From Gammaproteobacteria bacterium (GTDB taxonomy: Bacteria; Pseudomonadota; Gammaproteobacteria; Nevskiales; Nevskiaceae), in contig JAGWMX010000003.1 in NCBI GenBank assembly GCA_028871525.1, positions 1 through 64,000 of the forward strand: 64,000 nt of DNA. Reading direction: 5' to 3'. Below, in pieces: positions 32,599 to 41,866 of the stretch (the first letter of the stretch is position 1; each line of letters starts with the position of its first letter). Both the position numbers and the translations under genes were made by a program. The notes beneath the pieces are model-generated. The model had not been told where the DNA came from, made no database searches, and saw nothing but the letters and a program-made list of their open reading frames with translations.

Positions 32599-33510
32599 AT
32601 GAACCTGAAGACCATCACCTACGCAGTCACCGGCCGCATCGCCCGCATCACCCTCAACCGCCCGCAGCGCGGCAACGGCATCACCATGGAGCTGCCGCGC
32701 GAGCTGGCCGGGTGCGTCGAGCGCGCCAACCTCGACCCGTCGGTGCACGTGATCGCGCTGGCCGGAAACGGCAGCGGGTTCTGCGGCGGCTACGACCTGG
32801 TGGAAAGCGCCGAGGCGCTGGCCATCGGCGGCGACGACCCGCAGCAAACGCAGAACTCGATTCTGGATCCCGCGGTGCAGCGCGCCAACCACGACCCAGG
32901 CCTGATCTGGGATCCAATGACCGATTACGCGATGATGAGCCGCAACGTGCGCGGTTTCATGAGCCTGTTCCACAGCGAAAAACCGGTGGCGTGCAAGGTG
33001 CACGGCTTCTGCGTGGCCGGCGGCACCGACCTGGCGCTGTGCTCGGACCTGCTGGTGATCGCCGACGACGCCAAGATCGGCTATCCGCCGGCGCGCGTCT
33101 GGGGCTCGCCGACCACCTCGCTATGGTTTCACCGCATCGGCCTGGAGAAGGCCAAGCGCCTGCTGTTCACCGGCGACTGCCTGTCCGGCCGCGAGGCGAA
33201 GGAATGGGGCCTGGCGATCGAATCCGCCCCGCCGGACCAGCTCGACGCGCGCTTCGAGGCGCTGCTGCAGCGCATCGCGCGGATGCCGGTCAATCAGCTG
33301 GTGATGATGAAGCTGCTGCTGAACCAGTCGGTGACGCAGCAGGGGCTGCACACCACGCAGCTCCTCGGCACCGTGTTCGACGGCATCACCCGCCACACCC
33401 GGGAGGGCTATGCCTTCCAGCAGCGTGCCGCCGAAGCCGGCTTCAAGCGGGCGGTACGCGAAAGGGATGAACCGTTCGGCGACTTCGGTCTGTCGACGTT
33501 CAAGGGTTAG
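32599..33510 (+). CDS. Enoyl-CoA hydratase/isomerase (crotonase) family protein
   Basis: A 303-aa crotonase-fold protein. The N-terminal YAVTGRIARITLNRPQRGN and oxyanion-hole segments ALAGNGSGFCGGYDLVESAE and CKVHGFCVAGGTDLALCSDL are clear, followed by KIGYPPARVWGSPTTSLWF and AKRLLFTGDCLSGREAKEWG. The position of the two catalytic glutamates of hydratases (around G-A-x-E) is not conserved: the segment reads ARVWGSPTT, so isomerase, hydrolase or other crotonase chemistry is possible. ATG 32599 follows a GGC-rich leader with no clear ribosome site. The product is longer than the ~260-aa family average because of an insertion around residues 75-115. Confidence 0.88.
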   Translation: MNLKTITYAVTGRIARITLNRPQRGNGITMELPRELAGCVERANLDPSVHVIALAGNGSGFCGGYDLVESAEALAIGGDDPQQTQNSILDPAVQRANHDPGLIWDPMTDYAMMSRNVRGFMSLFHSEKPVACKVHGFCVAGGTDLALCSDLLVIADDAKIGYPPARVWGSPTTSLWFHRIGLEKAKRLLFTGDCLSGREAKEWGLAIESAPPDQLDARFEALLQRIARMPVNQLVMMKLLLNQSVTQQGLHTTQLLGTVFDGITRHTREGYAFQQRAAEAGFKRAVRERDEPFGDFGLSTFKG

Positions 33511-33552
33511 CGGCGGCGGTCGCCGGTCTGCGCGCGCAGCCGCAGCCGTGAC

Positions 33553-35046
33553 TCAGAGTGCAGTTTTCCGCCCGGCCTGCGCCGTCCGCGCCGGGCTGGA
33601 AAACCGCATCACGCCGTCGTCGACCGCGCCATACCGCAGCGCCAACATATCCCGCAGGTAGTTCTGATACAGCCGCCACGGCGGCTTCGAACCCTGCTTC
33701 GGCAGCCGGTCGACGGCGCGCAGCACGTAACCGGAGGACAGATCGAGCAACGGCTGCGGGCGCACCGCGGGGTCGCTGTTGCGCGGGGTGCACTGACCAA
33801 AACCGTGCTGGTCCATGTAGTTGAGCAGCCGGCAGAGGTAGCGCGAACTCAGCTCCGCTTTCAGCGTCCATGAGGCGTTGGTATAGCCCAGCGCCATCGC
33901 CAGATTCGGTATGTCCGACAGCATCATGCCCTTGTAGCTGAGCGCCCGGGCGAGTTCGACTGCCGCCCCATCGACCGAAAACCGGATCCCGCCCAGCGCC
34001 AGCAGCTTCAAACCGGTGGCGGTGACGATGATGTCCGCCTGCAATTCCACGCCGGAGGCGAGCCTGACGCCCTGCGCGGTGAAGGTTTCAATGCGGTCGG
34101 TCACCACCGTGGCCCGGCCGTCGCGGATCGCCGTGAACAGATCCCCGTCCGGCACCACGCACAAGCGCTGGTCCCACGGGTTGTAGCGCGGCTTGAAATG
34201 CGTTTCGACGTCGTAGCCCGGCGGCAGTCCGGCGGCGACTCCCTTGCGGATCAATTTTTTCGCGAACCCGGGCCAGCGGCGGCATACTTTGAAAAACAGC
34301 AGATTAAGCAGCACGTTCTTCCAGCGAGCGATGCCATAGGCGAGCTTCTGCGGCAATGCGCGGCGCAGCACGCCGGCGAATCTATCCTCGGCGGGCAGCG
34401 CAACGACATAGCCCGGCGAGCGCTGTAGCAGCGTCACCTGCGCCGCAGTGGCCGCCAACGCCGGAACCAGCGTCATCGCCGTCGCCCCGCTGCCGATCAC
34501 CAGCACGCGCTTGCCCGCATAATCGAGATCGTCGGGCCACTGCTGCGGATGCACGATGCGCCCGCGGAACCGCTGTCTGCCCGGAAACGCCGGCAGGTGG
34601 CCTTGCGCATAATCGTAGTAGCCGCTGCACAGATAGAGGAAATTACAGCTCAGCCGCACCGTCTCCCGCCGGGGCCCGCGCTCGGCTTCCACCTTCCAGC
34701 ACGCAGCGGCCGACGACCACGCCGCGCGCACCACGCGATGGTTAAAGCGGATCCTGCGGTCGATACCGTATGCCCGCGCCGTGTCGCGAACGTAGCTCAG
34801 AATCGACGGCGCGTCGGCGATGGTCCTGGCGTCCGGCCACGGCCGGAACGCGTAACCGAGCGTGTACATATCCGAATCGGAACGCGCCCCGGGATATCTG
34901 AACAGATCCCAGGTGCCGCCGATGCAATCGCGCGCCTCGAGGATCAGGTAGCGCTTGCCGGAACACCGCGTCTGCAGGTGGTAGCCGGCGCCGATGCCGG
35001 AAAGACCGGCGCCGACGACCAGCACGTCGAAATGTTCACCCGTCAC
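33553..35046 (-). CDS. Flavin-containing (Baeyer-Villiger type) monooxygenase
   Basis: Two-dinucleotide-fold FAD/NADPH monooxygenase of 497 aa. The FAD motif VVGAGLSGIGAGYHLQ opens the protein. GGTWDLFRYPGARSDSDMYT is typical of the family, the Baeyer-Villiger fingerprint is FRGRIVHPQQWP (F-x-G-x-x-x-H-x-x-x-W), and the NADPH motif is VLVIGSGATAMTLVPAL. The GTG at 35046 is chosen because AGGA lies five bases upstream and the protein then begins at the usual point; the frame is open 76 codons further. Probable substrates are ketones or heteroatom compounds. Converges with the crotonase gene and diverges from mfd. Confidence 0.92.
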   Translation of the reverse strand: MTGEHFDVLVVGAGLSGIGAGYHLQTRCSGKRYLILEARDCIGGTWDLFRYPGARSDSDMYTLGYAFRPWPDARTIADAPSILSYVRDTARAYGIDRRIRFNHRVVRAAWSSAAACWKVEAERGPRRETVRLSCNFLYLCSGYYDYAQGHLPAFPGRQRFRGRIVHPQQWPDDLDYAGKRVLVIGSGATAMTLVPALAATAAQVTLLQRSPGYVVALPAEDRFAGVLRRALPQKLAYGIARWKNVLLNLLFFKVCRRWPGFAKKLIRKGVAAGLPPGYDVETHFKPRYNPWDQRLCVVPDGDLFTAIRDGRATVVTDRIETFTAQGVRLASGVELQADIIVTATGLKLLALGGIRFSVDGAAVELARALSYKGMMLSDIPNLAMALGYTNASWTLKAELSSRYLCRLLNYMDQHGFGQCTPRNSDPAVRPQPLLDLSSGYVLRAVDRLPKQGSKPPWRLYQNYLRDMLALRYGAVDDGVMRFSSPARTAQAGRKTAL

Positions 35047-35299
35047 GTTGATCCTGCTGATTGGGACATGAATCTGCGCTGAGACTTTAGCCGCAACCGT
35101 GACCCACGGCGAAACAAGCGCGGGGGCCCGCCCCGCCGCCCAAGATCCCTGCGCTGGCCGCTGCACCGCCGGCGGCGCGATAATACCGGCCCGCCGCGTG
35201 ATCGCAATCGATCGGCACGCGGGCCGTGTGCCGCAATGGCGGCACCTGATCCAGACATTTGCCGGCTGCCTCATAACGGCCGAATCCGAGATCGCTGTC

Positions 35300-38200
35300 G
35301 TGTCCGACGCCGCCCCCGACCAGAAAGACGCCAGCGTGCGTCTGCTGCCCCGCCTGCCGCCGGCCGGCGAGCGTCTCGATCTGCGCGACCCCGGCTTGCC
35401 GGCCGCCGCGCTGACGCTGATCGACGCCGCACAGCGCAGCCGGCAGATGCTGCTGGCGGTGGCCGCCGGCGAGCAGCAGGCTTACCGGCTGGAGGCGTTG
35501 TTGCGCTTCTTCGCTCCGGCGGGGCTGCCGATCGAACATTTCCCCGACACCGAGACGCTGCCCTACGACCCGTTTTCGCCCCACCAGGCGATCCTGTCGC
35601 AGCGGCTGGCGACGCTGTACCGCCTGCCGCAGCAGCGTCACGGCGTGTTGATCGCGACCTTCGGCACGCTGCTGGAAAAGCTGCCGCCGCGGCGCTGGCT
35701 GGACGGTCGCGCGATGCTGCTGGCCGCCGGCGACACGCTGGACCTGCAGGCGTTCCGCCAGCGGCTGGCGGCGGCCGGCTACCAGGCGGTCGCCGAAGTC
35801 GTGCAACCCGGCGAGTTTGCGCTGCGCGGCGCGCTGTTCGACGTCTTCCCGATGGGCGGCGAGCAGGCGTTCCGTATCGATCTGTTCGACCGCCAGATCG
35901 AATCGATCCGCGTGTTCGACCCTGAAACCCAGCGCTCGACCGACAAGGTCGAGGCGGTGCGGCTGCTGCCCGCGCGCGAGTTTCCGACCGACGCCGCCGG
36001 CATCGAGATCTTCCGCCGCCGCTACCGCGAAACCTTCTCCGGCGACCCGAGCCGCTCGAAGATCTACGGCGACGTCAGCCGCGGCGTCTGGCCGGCGGGC
36101 ATCGAGGCCTGGCTGCCGCTGTTCTTCGAGTCGACCGGGGAACTCGCCGACTATCTGCCGGAGGCGGCGCTGGTGACCTGGTTCGGCGATCCGGAGGCGC
36201 ACCTGGAAACCGAATGGCGGCAGGCGGACGAGCGCTACCAGCGCCTGCGCGGCGATCTGTCCCGCCCGCTGCTGCCGCCTTCGCTGCTGTTCGCCGACCG
36301 GCACGCGCTGCTCGGGCGTCTGCGCACGCACGCGCAACTGCGCTTCGGCGACGACGGCGAAACGCTGCCGGTGCAGCCGCTGCCCGGCGGCGAGACGGCG
36401 GTGCGCGAACGACTGCGCGCGCCCGGCGATCGCGTGCTGCTGGTCGCGGAATCCGCCGGCCGCCGGCAGATCCTGAACGACTGGCTGCGGCCGCAGGGCC
36501 TGGCGGCGCGCGCGGCGCGGGACTGGGGCGAGTTCCTGACTCAGGACAACCGCTACGCGCTGTGCATCGGTCCGCTGCAGGAAGGACTGCGGCTGTCCGC
36601 GGCCGGGTTGACGCTGATCGCCGAGGCGCAGGTGTTCGGCCTGCGCGCGCCGGCGGCCACCCGCCGCCGGGTGGCCAGCCGCGACCCGGAGGCGGTGCTG
36701 CGCGATCTCAACGATCTCGCCGCCGGCGCCCCGGTGGTACACGTCGATCACGGTGTCGGCCGCTATCGCGGCCTGGAGAAAGCCACCGCCGGCGGCATCG
36801 AGGCCGAATACCTGATCATCGAATACGCCGGCGGCGACAAACTGTACGTGCCGGTCGCGGCTCTGCATCAGGTCCACCGCTACACCGGCAGCGAACCGGA
36901 ATCCGCACCGCTGCACAGCCTCGGCTCCGAGCGCTGGGCCAAGGCACGGGCCAAGGCCGGCGAGAAAGCCGCCGACGTCGCCGCCGAACTGCTGTCGATC
37001 CATGCCCGCCGCGCGGCGCGGCCGGCACGCGCCCTCGCGCTGGATACCGAAGCCTACGCGCGATTCTGCGAAGGCTTTCCGTTCACCACCACGCCGGATC
37101 AGCAGGCCACGATCGATGCGGTCATCGCCGACCTGGGACGCGCCGTGCCGATGGATCGGGTGGTGTGCGGCGACGTCGGCTTCGGCAAGACCGAGGTGGC
37201 GCTGCGCGCGGCGTTTGCGACCGCCCGCGCCGGCTTCCAGACCTGCCTACTGGCGCCGACCACCCTGCTGGCCGCCCAGCACGAGCAGAGCTTCGTCGAC
37301 CGCTTCGCCCAGTACCTGGAGTCGGCGCCGGACGCACGGCCGATCCGCGTGCGCGGGCTGTCCAGGCTCAAAAACGCGGGCGAACAGGCGGCGCTGCTGC
37401 AGGATCTCGCCGCCGGACGGGTGGACGTCGTCATCGGCACGCACCGGTTGCTGCAGGCGGACGTGCACTTCAAGAACCTGGGCCTGGTCATCGTCGACGA
37501 AGAGCATCGCTTCGGCGTGCGGCACAAGGAGCGGCTCAAGGATCTGCGCGCCGACGTGCATCTGCTGACGCTGACCGCCACGCCGATTCCGCGCACGCTG
37601 AACATGACGCTGGCGGGCTTACGCGACCTGTCGATCATCGCCACGCCGCCCGAAACGCGGCTGCCGATCCGCACCTTCGTCACCGAGTGGAGCCCGGGCC
37701 TGCTGCAGGAGGCGATCACCCGTGAACTCAGGCGCGGCGGCCAGATCTACGTGCTGCACAACGAAGTCCGCAACATTCAGCGTTTCGCCCAGCGCGTCGC
37801 CGAATGGGTGCCGGAAGCCCGCATTCGCATCGCCCACGGCCAGATGCGTTCGCGCGAACTCGAGCAGGTGATGCTCGACTTCTACCACGGCCGCTTCGAC
37901 GTCCTGGTATGCACCACGATCATCGAATCCGGCATCGACGTGCCCAATGCCAACACCATGGTCATCGATCGGGCCGACGCCTTCGGCCTGGCGCAACTGC
38001 ACCAGCTCCGCGGCCGCGTCGGCCGCAGCCATCACCGCGCCTACGCCTATCTGATGGTGCCCTCCAAATCCGCGCTGTCGGCCGATGCGCAGCGCCGGCT
38101 GGAAGCGATCGAACAGTTCGACGAGCTGGGCGCCGGCTTCGTGCTGGCCACCCACGATCTCGAGATCCGCGGTGCCGGAGAACTGCTCGGCGAATACCAG

Positions 38201-38773
38201 TCCGGGCAGATCGAGGAGATCGGTTTCACGCTCTACAGTCAAATGCTGGCCGAAGCGGTGCGCAGCCTGCGCGCCGGCGCCCTGCCCGACACCTCATTCG
38301 AAAAACTGCGCACGGCCGGCTGCGAGATCGATCTCGGCGTCTCGGCGCTGATTCCGGACGGCTACGTCCCCGACGTCCACACCCGGCTGTCGCTGTACAA
38401 ACGGCTGGCCGAAGTCGCCGACACCGCCACGCTCGACGACCTCATGGCGGAGACGATCGACCGCTTCGGCGCGCTGCCGGAGCCCGCCGATCGGCTGTTC
38501 GACGCCGCCCGGCTGCGCCTGAGCGCGCAGCCGCTCGGCATCGTGCGCCTGCGCGCCGGCGTCGAATCGGCGACGCTGGAGTTCGGTGCCGCGCCGCGCG
38601 TCGATCCGGCACGGCTGATCGCACTGATCCAGGCCCAGCCCAAGCGCTACCGGCTCGAAGCTCCGCACAAGCTGCATCTGCGCGAGGCGCTCGGCCAGCC
38701 GGCGGCGCGGGTCACGCGGCTGGCGGCGCTTCTGGCTACACTGGCCGGCGAATCCGTCTCGCAAGCCGCCTGA
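35300..38773 (+). CDS. mfd: Transcription-repair coupling factor
   Basis: DNA translocase that removes RNA polymerase stalled at lesions and recruits UvrA. The 1157-aa product has the UvrB-homology N-terminus (~20-350), the RNA-polymerase-interacting domain beginning VVHVDHGVGRYRGLEKA (~482), the helicase core with Walker A GDVGFGKTEVALRAAF (~623) and DEEH box VIVDEEHRFG (~732), the TRG-type motif region RAHGQ-like HGQMRSRELEQVML, and the C-terminal TRCF domain. GTG 35300 gives about the E. coli length. The frame is open 67 codons upstream; that part is not conserved-looking. The 253 bp before it (to 35046) hold no gene. Confidence 0.96.
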   Translation: MSDAAPDQKDASVRLLPRLPPAGERLDLRDPGLPAAALTLIDAAQRSRQMLLAVAAGEQQAYRLEALLRFFAPAGLPIEHFPDTETLPYDPFSPHQAILSQRLATLYRLPQQRHGVLIATFGTLLEKLPPRRWLDGRAMLLAAGDTLDLQAFRQRLAAAGYQAVAEVVQPGEFALRGALFDVFPMGGEQAFRIDLFDRQIESIRVFDPETQRSTDKVEAVRLLPAREFPTDAAGIEIFRRRYRETFSGDPSRSKIYGDVSRGVWPAGIEAWLPLFFESTGELADYLPEAALVTWFGDPEAHLETEWRQADERYQRLRGDLSRPLLPPSLLFADRHALLGRLRTHAQLRFGDDGETLPVQPLPGGETAVRERLRAPGDRVLLVAESAGRRQILNDWLRPQGLAARAARDWGEFLTQDNRYALCIGPLQEGLRLSAAGLTLIAEAQVFGLRAPAATRRRVASRDPEAVLRDLNDLAAGAPVVHVDHGVGRYRGLEKATAGGIEAEYLIIEYAGGDKLYVPVAALHQVHRYTGSEPESAPLHSLGSERWAKARAKAGEKAADVAAELLSIHARRAARPARALALDTEAYARFCEGFPFTTTPDQQATIDAVIADLGRAVPMDRVVCGDVGFGKTEVALRAAFATARAGFQTCLLAPTTLLAAQHEQSFVDRFAQYLESAPDARPIRVRGLSRLKNAGEQAALLQDLAAGRVDVVIGTHRLLQADVHFKNLGLVIVDEEHRFGVRHKERLKDLRADVHLLTLTATPIPRTLNMTLAGLRDLSIIATPPETRLPIRTFVTEWSPGLLQEAITRELRRGGQIYVLHNEVRNIQRFAQRVAEWVPEARIRIAHGQMRSRELEQVMLDFYHGRFDVLVCTTIIESGIDVPNANTMVIDRADAFGLAQLHQLRGRVGRSHHRAYAYLMVPSKSALSADAQRRLEAIEQFDELGAGFVLATHDLEIRGAGELLGEYQSGQIEEIGFTLYSQMLAEAVRSLRAGALPDTSFEKLRTAGCEIDLGVSALIPDGYVPDVHTRLSLYKRLAEVADTATLDDLMAETIDRFGALPEPADRLFDAARLRLSAQPLGIVRLRAGVESATLEFGAAPRVDPARLIALIQAQPKRYRLEAPHKLHLREALGQPAARVTRLAALLATLAGESVSQAA

Positions 38774-39366
38774 TGCGCCTGCTGCCGTTCGCGCTTGCCG
38801 CCGTATTGCTGCCGCTGACCGCGGCCGCCGGCGATCGCTATCGCGTCGATCTGATCGTGTTCACCAACCCGGGGCTGGCCGGCGCCGAGCAGCCGATGCC
38901 GGTGGTGCCGCCGGCGACGAAACGCGCGATCGAAGCCGACGACCGGTTGCGGCTGACCGCCGCGCAGATAACGGTACTGCCGGCCCCGGATTTCGCGCTC
39001 GGCTGGCTGTGGCACCGGCTGCAGCGCTCGACCGAGTTCCAGCCGTTGCGGCACCTGTCCTGGGTGCAGGTCGATCCGCCGGCGCGTGACGGCCCGCGGC
39101 TGCAGGTGCAGGCGGGCCCCACCTACAGCCTGATGGATCAGGGCGTCGGCATCCCGCTGCAGCAACTCGACGGCAGCGTGGCGCTGTACGGCGGCGACCT
39201 GCTGCACATCGATGCCGACCTGACTTACACCCTTGCGGACACCGACGGCACGCTGCGCGGGTGGCGCCTGCACGAATTACGCCGGGTCAAGCTGGACGAA
39301 CTGCACTTCCTCGACGGCGGCGCCTTCGGGCTTCTGGTGCGCGTCAGCCGCGTACCGCCGCAGTGA
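38773..39366 (+). CDS. csiV: CsiV-like periplasmic protein
   Basis: A 197-aa exported protein whose ATG overlaps the mfd TGA (TGATG), implying coupling. The signal peptide is MRLLPFALAAVLLPLTAAAG. The mature protein begins YRVDLIVFTNPG, contains HRLQRSTEFQPLRHLSWVQV, and ends in GTLRGWRLHELRRVKLDELH with FLDGGAFGLLVRVSRV. This is the pattern of the mfd-linked peptidoglycan-binding regulator CsiV, which in Acinetobacter acts with CsiA. Assignment rests on motif pattern and synteny, not on a search. Confidence 0.75.
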   Translation: MRLLPFALAAVLLPLTAAAGDRYRVDLIVFTNPGLAGAEQPMPVVPPATKRAIEADDRLRLTAAQITVLPAPDFALGWLWHRLQRSTEFQPLRHLSWVQVDPPARDGPRLQVQAGPTYSLMDQGVGIPLQQLDGSVALYGGDLLHIDADLTYTLADTDGTLRGWRLHELRRVKLDELHFLDGGAFGLLVRVSRVPPQ

Positions 39367-39373
39367 ACCGGCG

Positions 39374-40054
39374 ATGCGCATCGCAGCCGATTTCGCGCGT
39401 CGCGCCGTCGGCCTGCCGGCGCAGGCGCAGTGGCATGCCTCGCCAGAGACCGGCGTCATCCGCCGCATGCTCGACCGCGTGGGCGGCGAAATCGCCCGCG
39501 CCACCAGCGTGGTGCGCTACGCGCCCGGCTCGCGTTTTGCCGCCCACACCCACGGCGGCGGCGAGGAACTGCTGGTGCTCGACGGCGTGTTCGGCGACGA
39601 GCACGGCCTGTACCCGGCCGGCAGCTACCTGCGCAACCCGATCGGTACCGCGCACGCGCCGTACTCCGAACCCGGTTGCACGCTGCTGGTCAAGCTGTGG
39701 CAGTTCGATCCCGCGGATCGACAGCCATTGATGCTCGACACCACCGTCGCCGGCTGGTCGGCGGGTCCGGCGGCCGGCATCGAAACGCTCCCGCTGCACC
39801 GCTTCGGCGCCGAGCGCGTTGCGTTACAGCGCTGGAGACCCGGCAGCCGGCTGTCGAAGATGCACTATCCGGGCGGCGCCGAATTCTACGTGCTCGATGG
39901 TTCGTTCGAAGACGAAGAAGGCAGCTATACGCAGGACGCCTGGCTGCGGCTGCCGCCCGGTGCGGTGCACCGCCCGCGCTCGCCGGCCGGTTGCCGGTTA
40001 TATCTCAAGACCGGCCATCTGCCGCCCAGGCGGCTGCCGGCGCCCGGCGCATAG
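39374..40054 (+). CDS. Double-cupin protein (ChrR-like)
   Basis: A 226-aa protein with two cupin half-domains. The first (~45-115) has SRFAAHTHGGGEELLVLDGV and FGDEHGLYPAGSYLRNPIGT; the second (~145-215) has SRLSKMHYPGGAEFYVLDGS and FEDEEGSYTQDAWLRLPPGA. Each includes cupin motif-1 metal-ligand positions (H-x-H...E in the first, H...E in the second). This resembles the anti-sigma ChrR cupin module and stand-alone ChrR-like cupins; no zinc-binding anti-sigma domain is present. It starts 7 bases after the csiV stop, so it is likely in the mfd-csiV operon. Function unknown. Confidence 0.85.
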   Translation: MRIAADFARRAVGLPAQAQWHASPETGVIRRMLDRVGGEIARATSVVRYAPGSRFAAHTHGGGEELLVLDGVFGDEHGLYPAGSYLRNPIGTAHAPYSEPGCTLLVKLWQFDPADRQPLMLDTTVAGWSAGPAAGIETLPLHRFGAERVALQRWRPGSRLSKMHYPGGAEFYVLDGSFEDEEGSYTQDAWLRLPPGAVHRPRSPAGCRLYLKTGHLPPRRLPAPGA

Positions 40055-40314
40055 CGCGGCTTCCGCTACAACCAGCACGCGAGGGCCGGCACGCGAAGTC
40101 CCGTTCCGGACATACCCGGCGCTGCGGCAAATTCCATGGAGAGGGCAAACAATAGCAGAACACAAGTCCATCAAAACGCCGCGCCGCGGGACGTCACCCC
40201 GTAGCGCTAAACGACGCCCAGTGATGTGAGCCAAACCGCAATGTAACCCGGGCGGCTGGCAACGACCGGGCACAGCCCCAGAGTTGCCGTCCACTGCGCG
40301 CTATCGGCGCCGTT

Positions 40315-41124
40315 TCACTTGGCGCCCGGCTGCAGGGCGCCGATAAACGGCATCACGCCCTGGCCGCCGAGAACCTGCGGCAGAACCCCGTTCCACTTCT
40401 GCACCGCGTTGAATTCGATGATCGCCGGCGTCAGCGTCTGCTGCAGCAGTTTCTGCGCCTCGGCCTGACCGCGGGCCTCGGCGATCTTCTGCCGGGCATT
40501 GACCTGCGCTCTCTGCAGATCGTATTCGGCCTGCTGCGCGCGCTGCTGGGCCACCTGCTTGGCCTCGATGGCACGACTGTATTCGCTGCTGAAGCGGAAG
40601 TTGGTGATGTTCACGCCCTCGACCTGCACCTTGTAGGGCGTCAGACTGGCGACGACCTGCTTCTCGATCAGGCCGCGGATTTCGTTGCGATGCTCGACCA
40701 GATCCTCGGCATCGTAACCGGCGGCCACCGCCTTTACCGCGTTGGACACGATCGGCTCGATGAGTTTGGTTACCAGCGCCCGCTCGTCGCCGATGTGCTG
40801 GTAGACCCATTCGGCGTCGCCGGCGTCGATCGACCAGTTCACGGCGGCGGTGGTGGTGACATCCTGCAGATCCTTGGTCGCCGCGGTCTGCTGCTCCTCC
40901 GATTTCTGGATGCGAACATCGATCATCTTCACGCTCTGCATCAGCGGCAGCTTGAAGTGCAGCCCGGGCGCCAGCACCCCCGGTTCGACCTTGCCGAAGG
41001 TCATCAGAACCCCGCGCTCACCAGGACCCACCGTTACGAACGCACTCCACCCGAGCACGATCGCGATAAGCGCCAGCGGGATCCAGCGGTTGCTTCTGAC
41101 AGCGTCATGGATGAATTTGGACAT
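40315..41124 (-). CDS. SPFH/prohibitin-family membrane protein
   Basis: A 269-aa band-7 protein. ATG 41124 is preceded by a strong GGGAGG ribosome site. One N-terminal transmembrane helix (WIPLALIAIVLGWSAFVTV, ~15-33) is followed by the SPFH core: GERGVLMTFGKVEPGVLAPG, LPLMQSVKMIDVRIQKSEEQ, VNWSIDAGDAEWVY and YKVQVEGVNITNFRFSSEY. Then comes an Ala/Gln-rich coiled coil (AKQVAQQRAQQAEYDLQRAQ). Family members form large ring assemblies around proteases or lipid microdomains. It is monocistronic, without HflK or an NfeD partner, and with about 250 bp of A+T-rich DNA upstream. Confidence 0.92.
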   Translation of the reverse strand: MSKFIHDAVRSNRWIPLALIAIVLGWSAFVTVGPGERGVLMTFGKVEPGVLAPGLHFKLPLMQSVKMIDVRIQKSEEQQTAATKDLQDVTTTAAVNWSIDAGDAEWVYQHIGDERALVTKLIEPIVSNAVKAVAAGYDAEDLVEHRNEIRGLIEKQVVASLTPYKVQVEGVNITNFRFSSEYSRAIEAKQVAQQRAQQAEYDLQRAQVNARQKIAEARGQAEAQKLLQQTLTPAIIEFNAVQKWNGVLPQVLGGQGVMPFIGALQPGAK

Positions 41125-41228
41125 GCCTCCCTCCCCAATTTTCCGACGACCGCTTAACGACCGCGGCGCTGAGGCGTTCATCGCCCCGCACGCCTGCGGA
41201 CAAGCTCTTGACACCGGCTTCACGAAGA

Positions 41229-41279
41229 ACGAAGAGCTTTAGCGTCACGAAGAGCTTTAGCGTCACGAAGAGCTTTAGT
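41229..41279. repeat. 18-bp tandem repeat, about 2.8 copies
   Basis: The unit ACGAAGAGCTTTAGCGTC occurs at 41229-41246 and 41247-41264, with a truncated third copy to 41279. It lies in the A+T-rich gap between the SPFH gene and the GIY-YIG-like gene, in the upstream region of the former. A multiple of three, but no credible ORF uses it. Confidence 0.9.
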
Positions 41280-41375
41280 AGATCATCAATTGTGTCAATG
41301 CAAGACCTGACGCATTCATGCATTAATGATCCAGTATCTTGTTATCCCTATTATCTTGCACTTGGTTATATTGCG

Positions 41376-41774
41376 CTATCCGTTCCTGTTAGCGGGGATA
41401 ACTAGATCCAACTTCCGCTCAAGAAAATGCTCCAGACTCAGAACCCAATGGATATCGTGGTCACAGGGTACGGTGAAGAGCAGCAAATGGCATTCCGCAT
41501 CATTCTTCAACGTGGCCATTTGCAAATGCTCGTTTCTTGTGTTGTCTGTAATATGCTGAAGTGCTCTGGCCTTAGCATTGCATAGGCTTCTACCGACCTT
41601 TATAACGCCTGTAACGCCTGCGTCCTGCTTCCAGAAAACGCAAACGCCAGGACGATTGAACTCCTGGCCATGCTCATTTGGCGCGTTGTCCAAAGTGAGG
41701 TCGTGAACTCTGAACTTACCCAACAGAGGAGAGAACTCGCTTCGAAAGATTGCTTCGATTTCATCTTTGGTCAT
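41376..41774 (-). CDS. GIY-YIG-like orphan protein
   Basis: A 132-aa protein in clearly lower-G+C DNA than its neighbours. ATG 41774 has AAGGAA six bases upstream. The sequence PGVCVFW...GVIKVGRSLCNAKARALQHI (~43-76) fits the GIY-YIG nuclease pattern (two beta strands, then K-V-G-R-S, Arg and His). The C-terminal SLEHFLERKLDLVIPANRN supplies the expected Glu and Asn. The tyrosines of GIY and YIG themselves are replaced (V-C-V and V-I-K), so activity is doubtful. Composition, orphan status and the adjacent tandem repeat suggest recent acquisition. Family call is by eye. Confidence 0.7.
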   Translation of the reverse strand: MTKDEIEAIFRSEFSPLLGKFRVHDLTLDNAPNEHGQEFNRPGVCVFWKQDAGVTGVIKVGRSLCNAKARALQHITDNTRNEHLQMATLKNDAECHLLLFTVPCDHDIHWVLSLEHFLERKLDLVIPANRNG

Positions 41775-41866
41775 GGCATTTCCTTTTGTATAACATAAAG
41801 CGGCCGGCGACGCCGGTTACGGCAGACAGCGATCAGTGTGCGCACCTCGGCCGGCGCCCAGCGCGG

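Noticed and set aside
35087-37003. 638-codon minus-strand ORF
   Set aside because: Antisense to mfd; Gln/Arg/Ala-rich shadow.
41105-41323. 72-codon minus-strand ORF with repeated KLFVTL
   Set aside because: It is the 18-bp tandem repeat translated; no ribosome site and it overlaps the SPFH leader.
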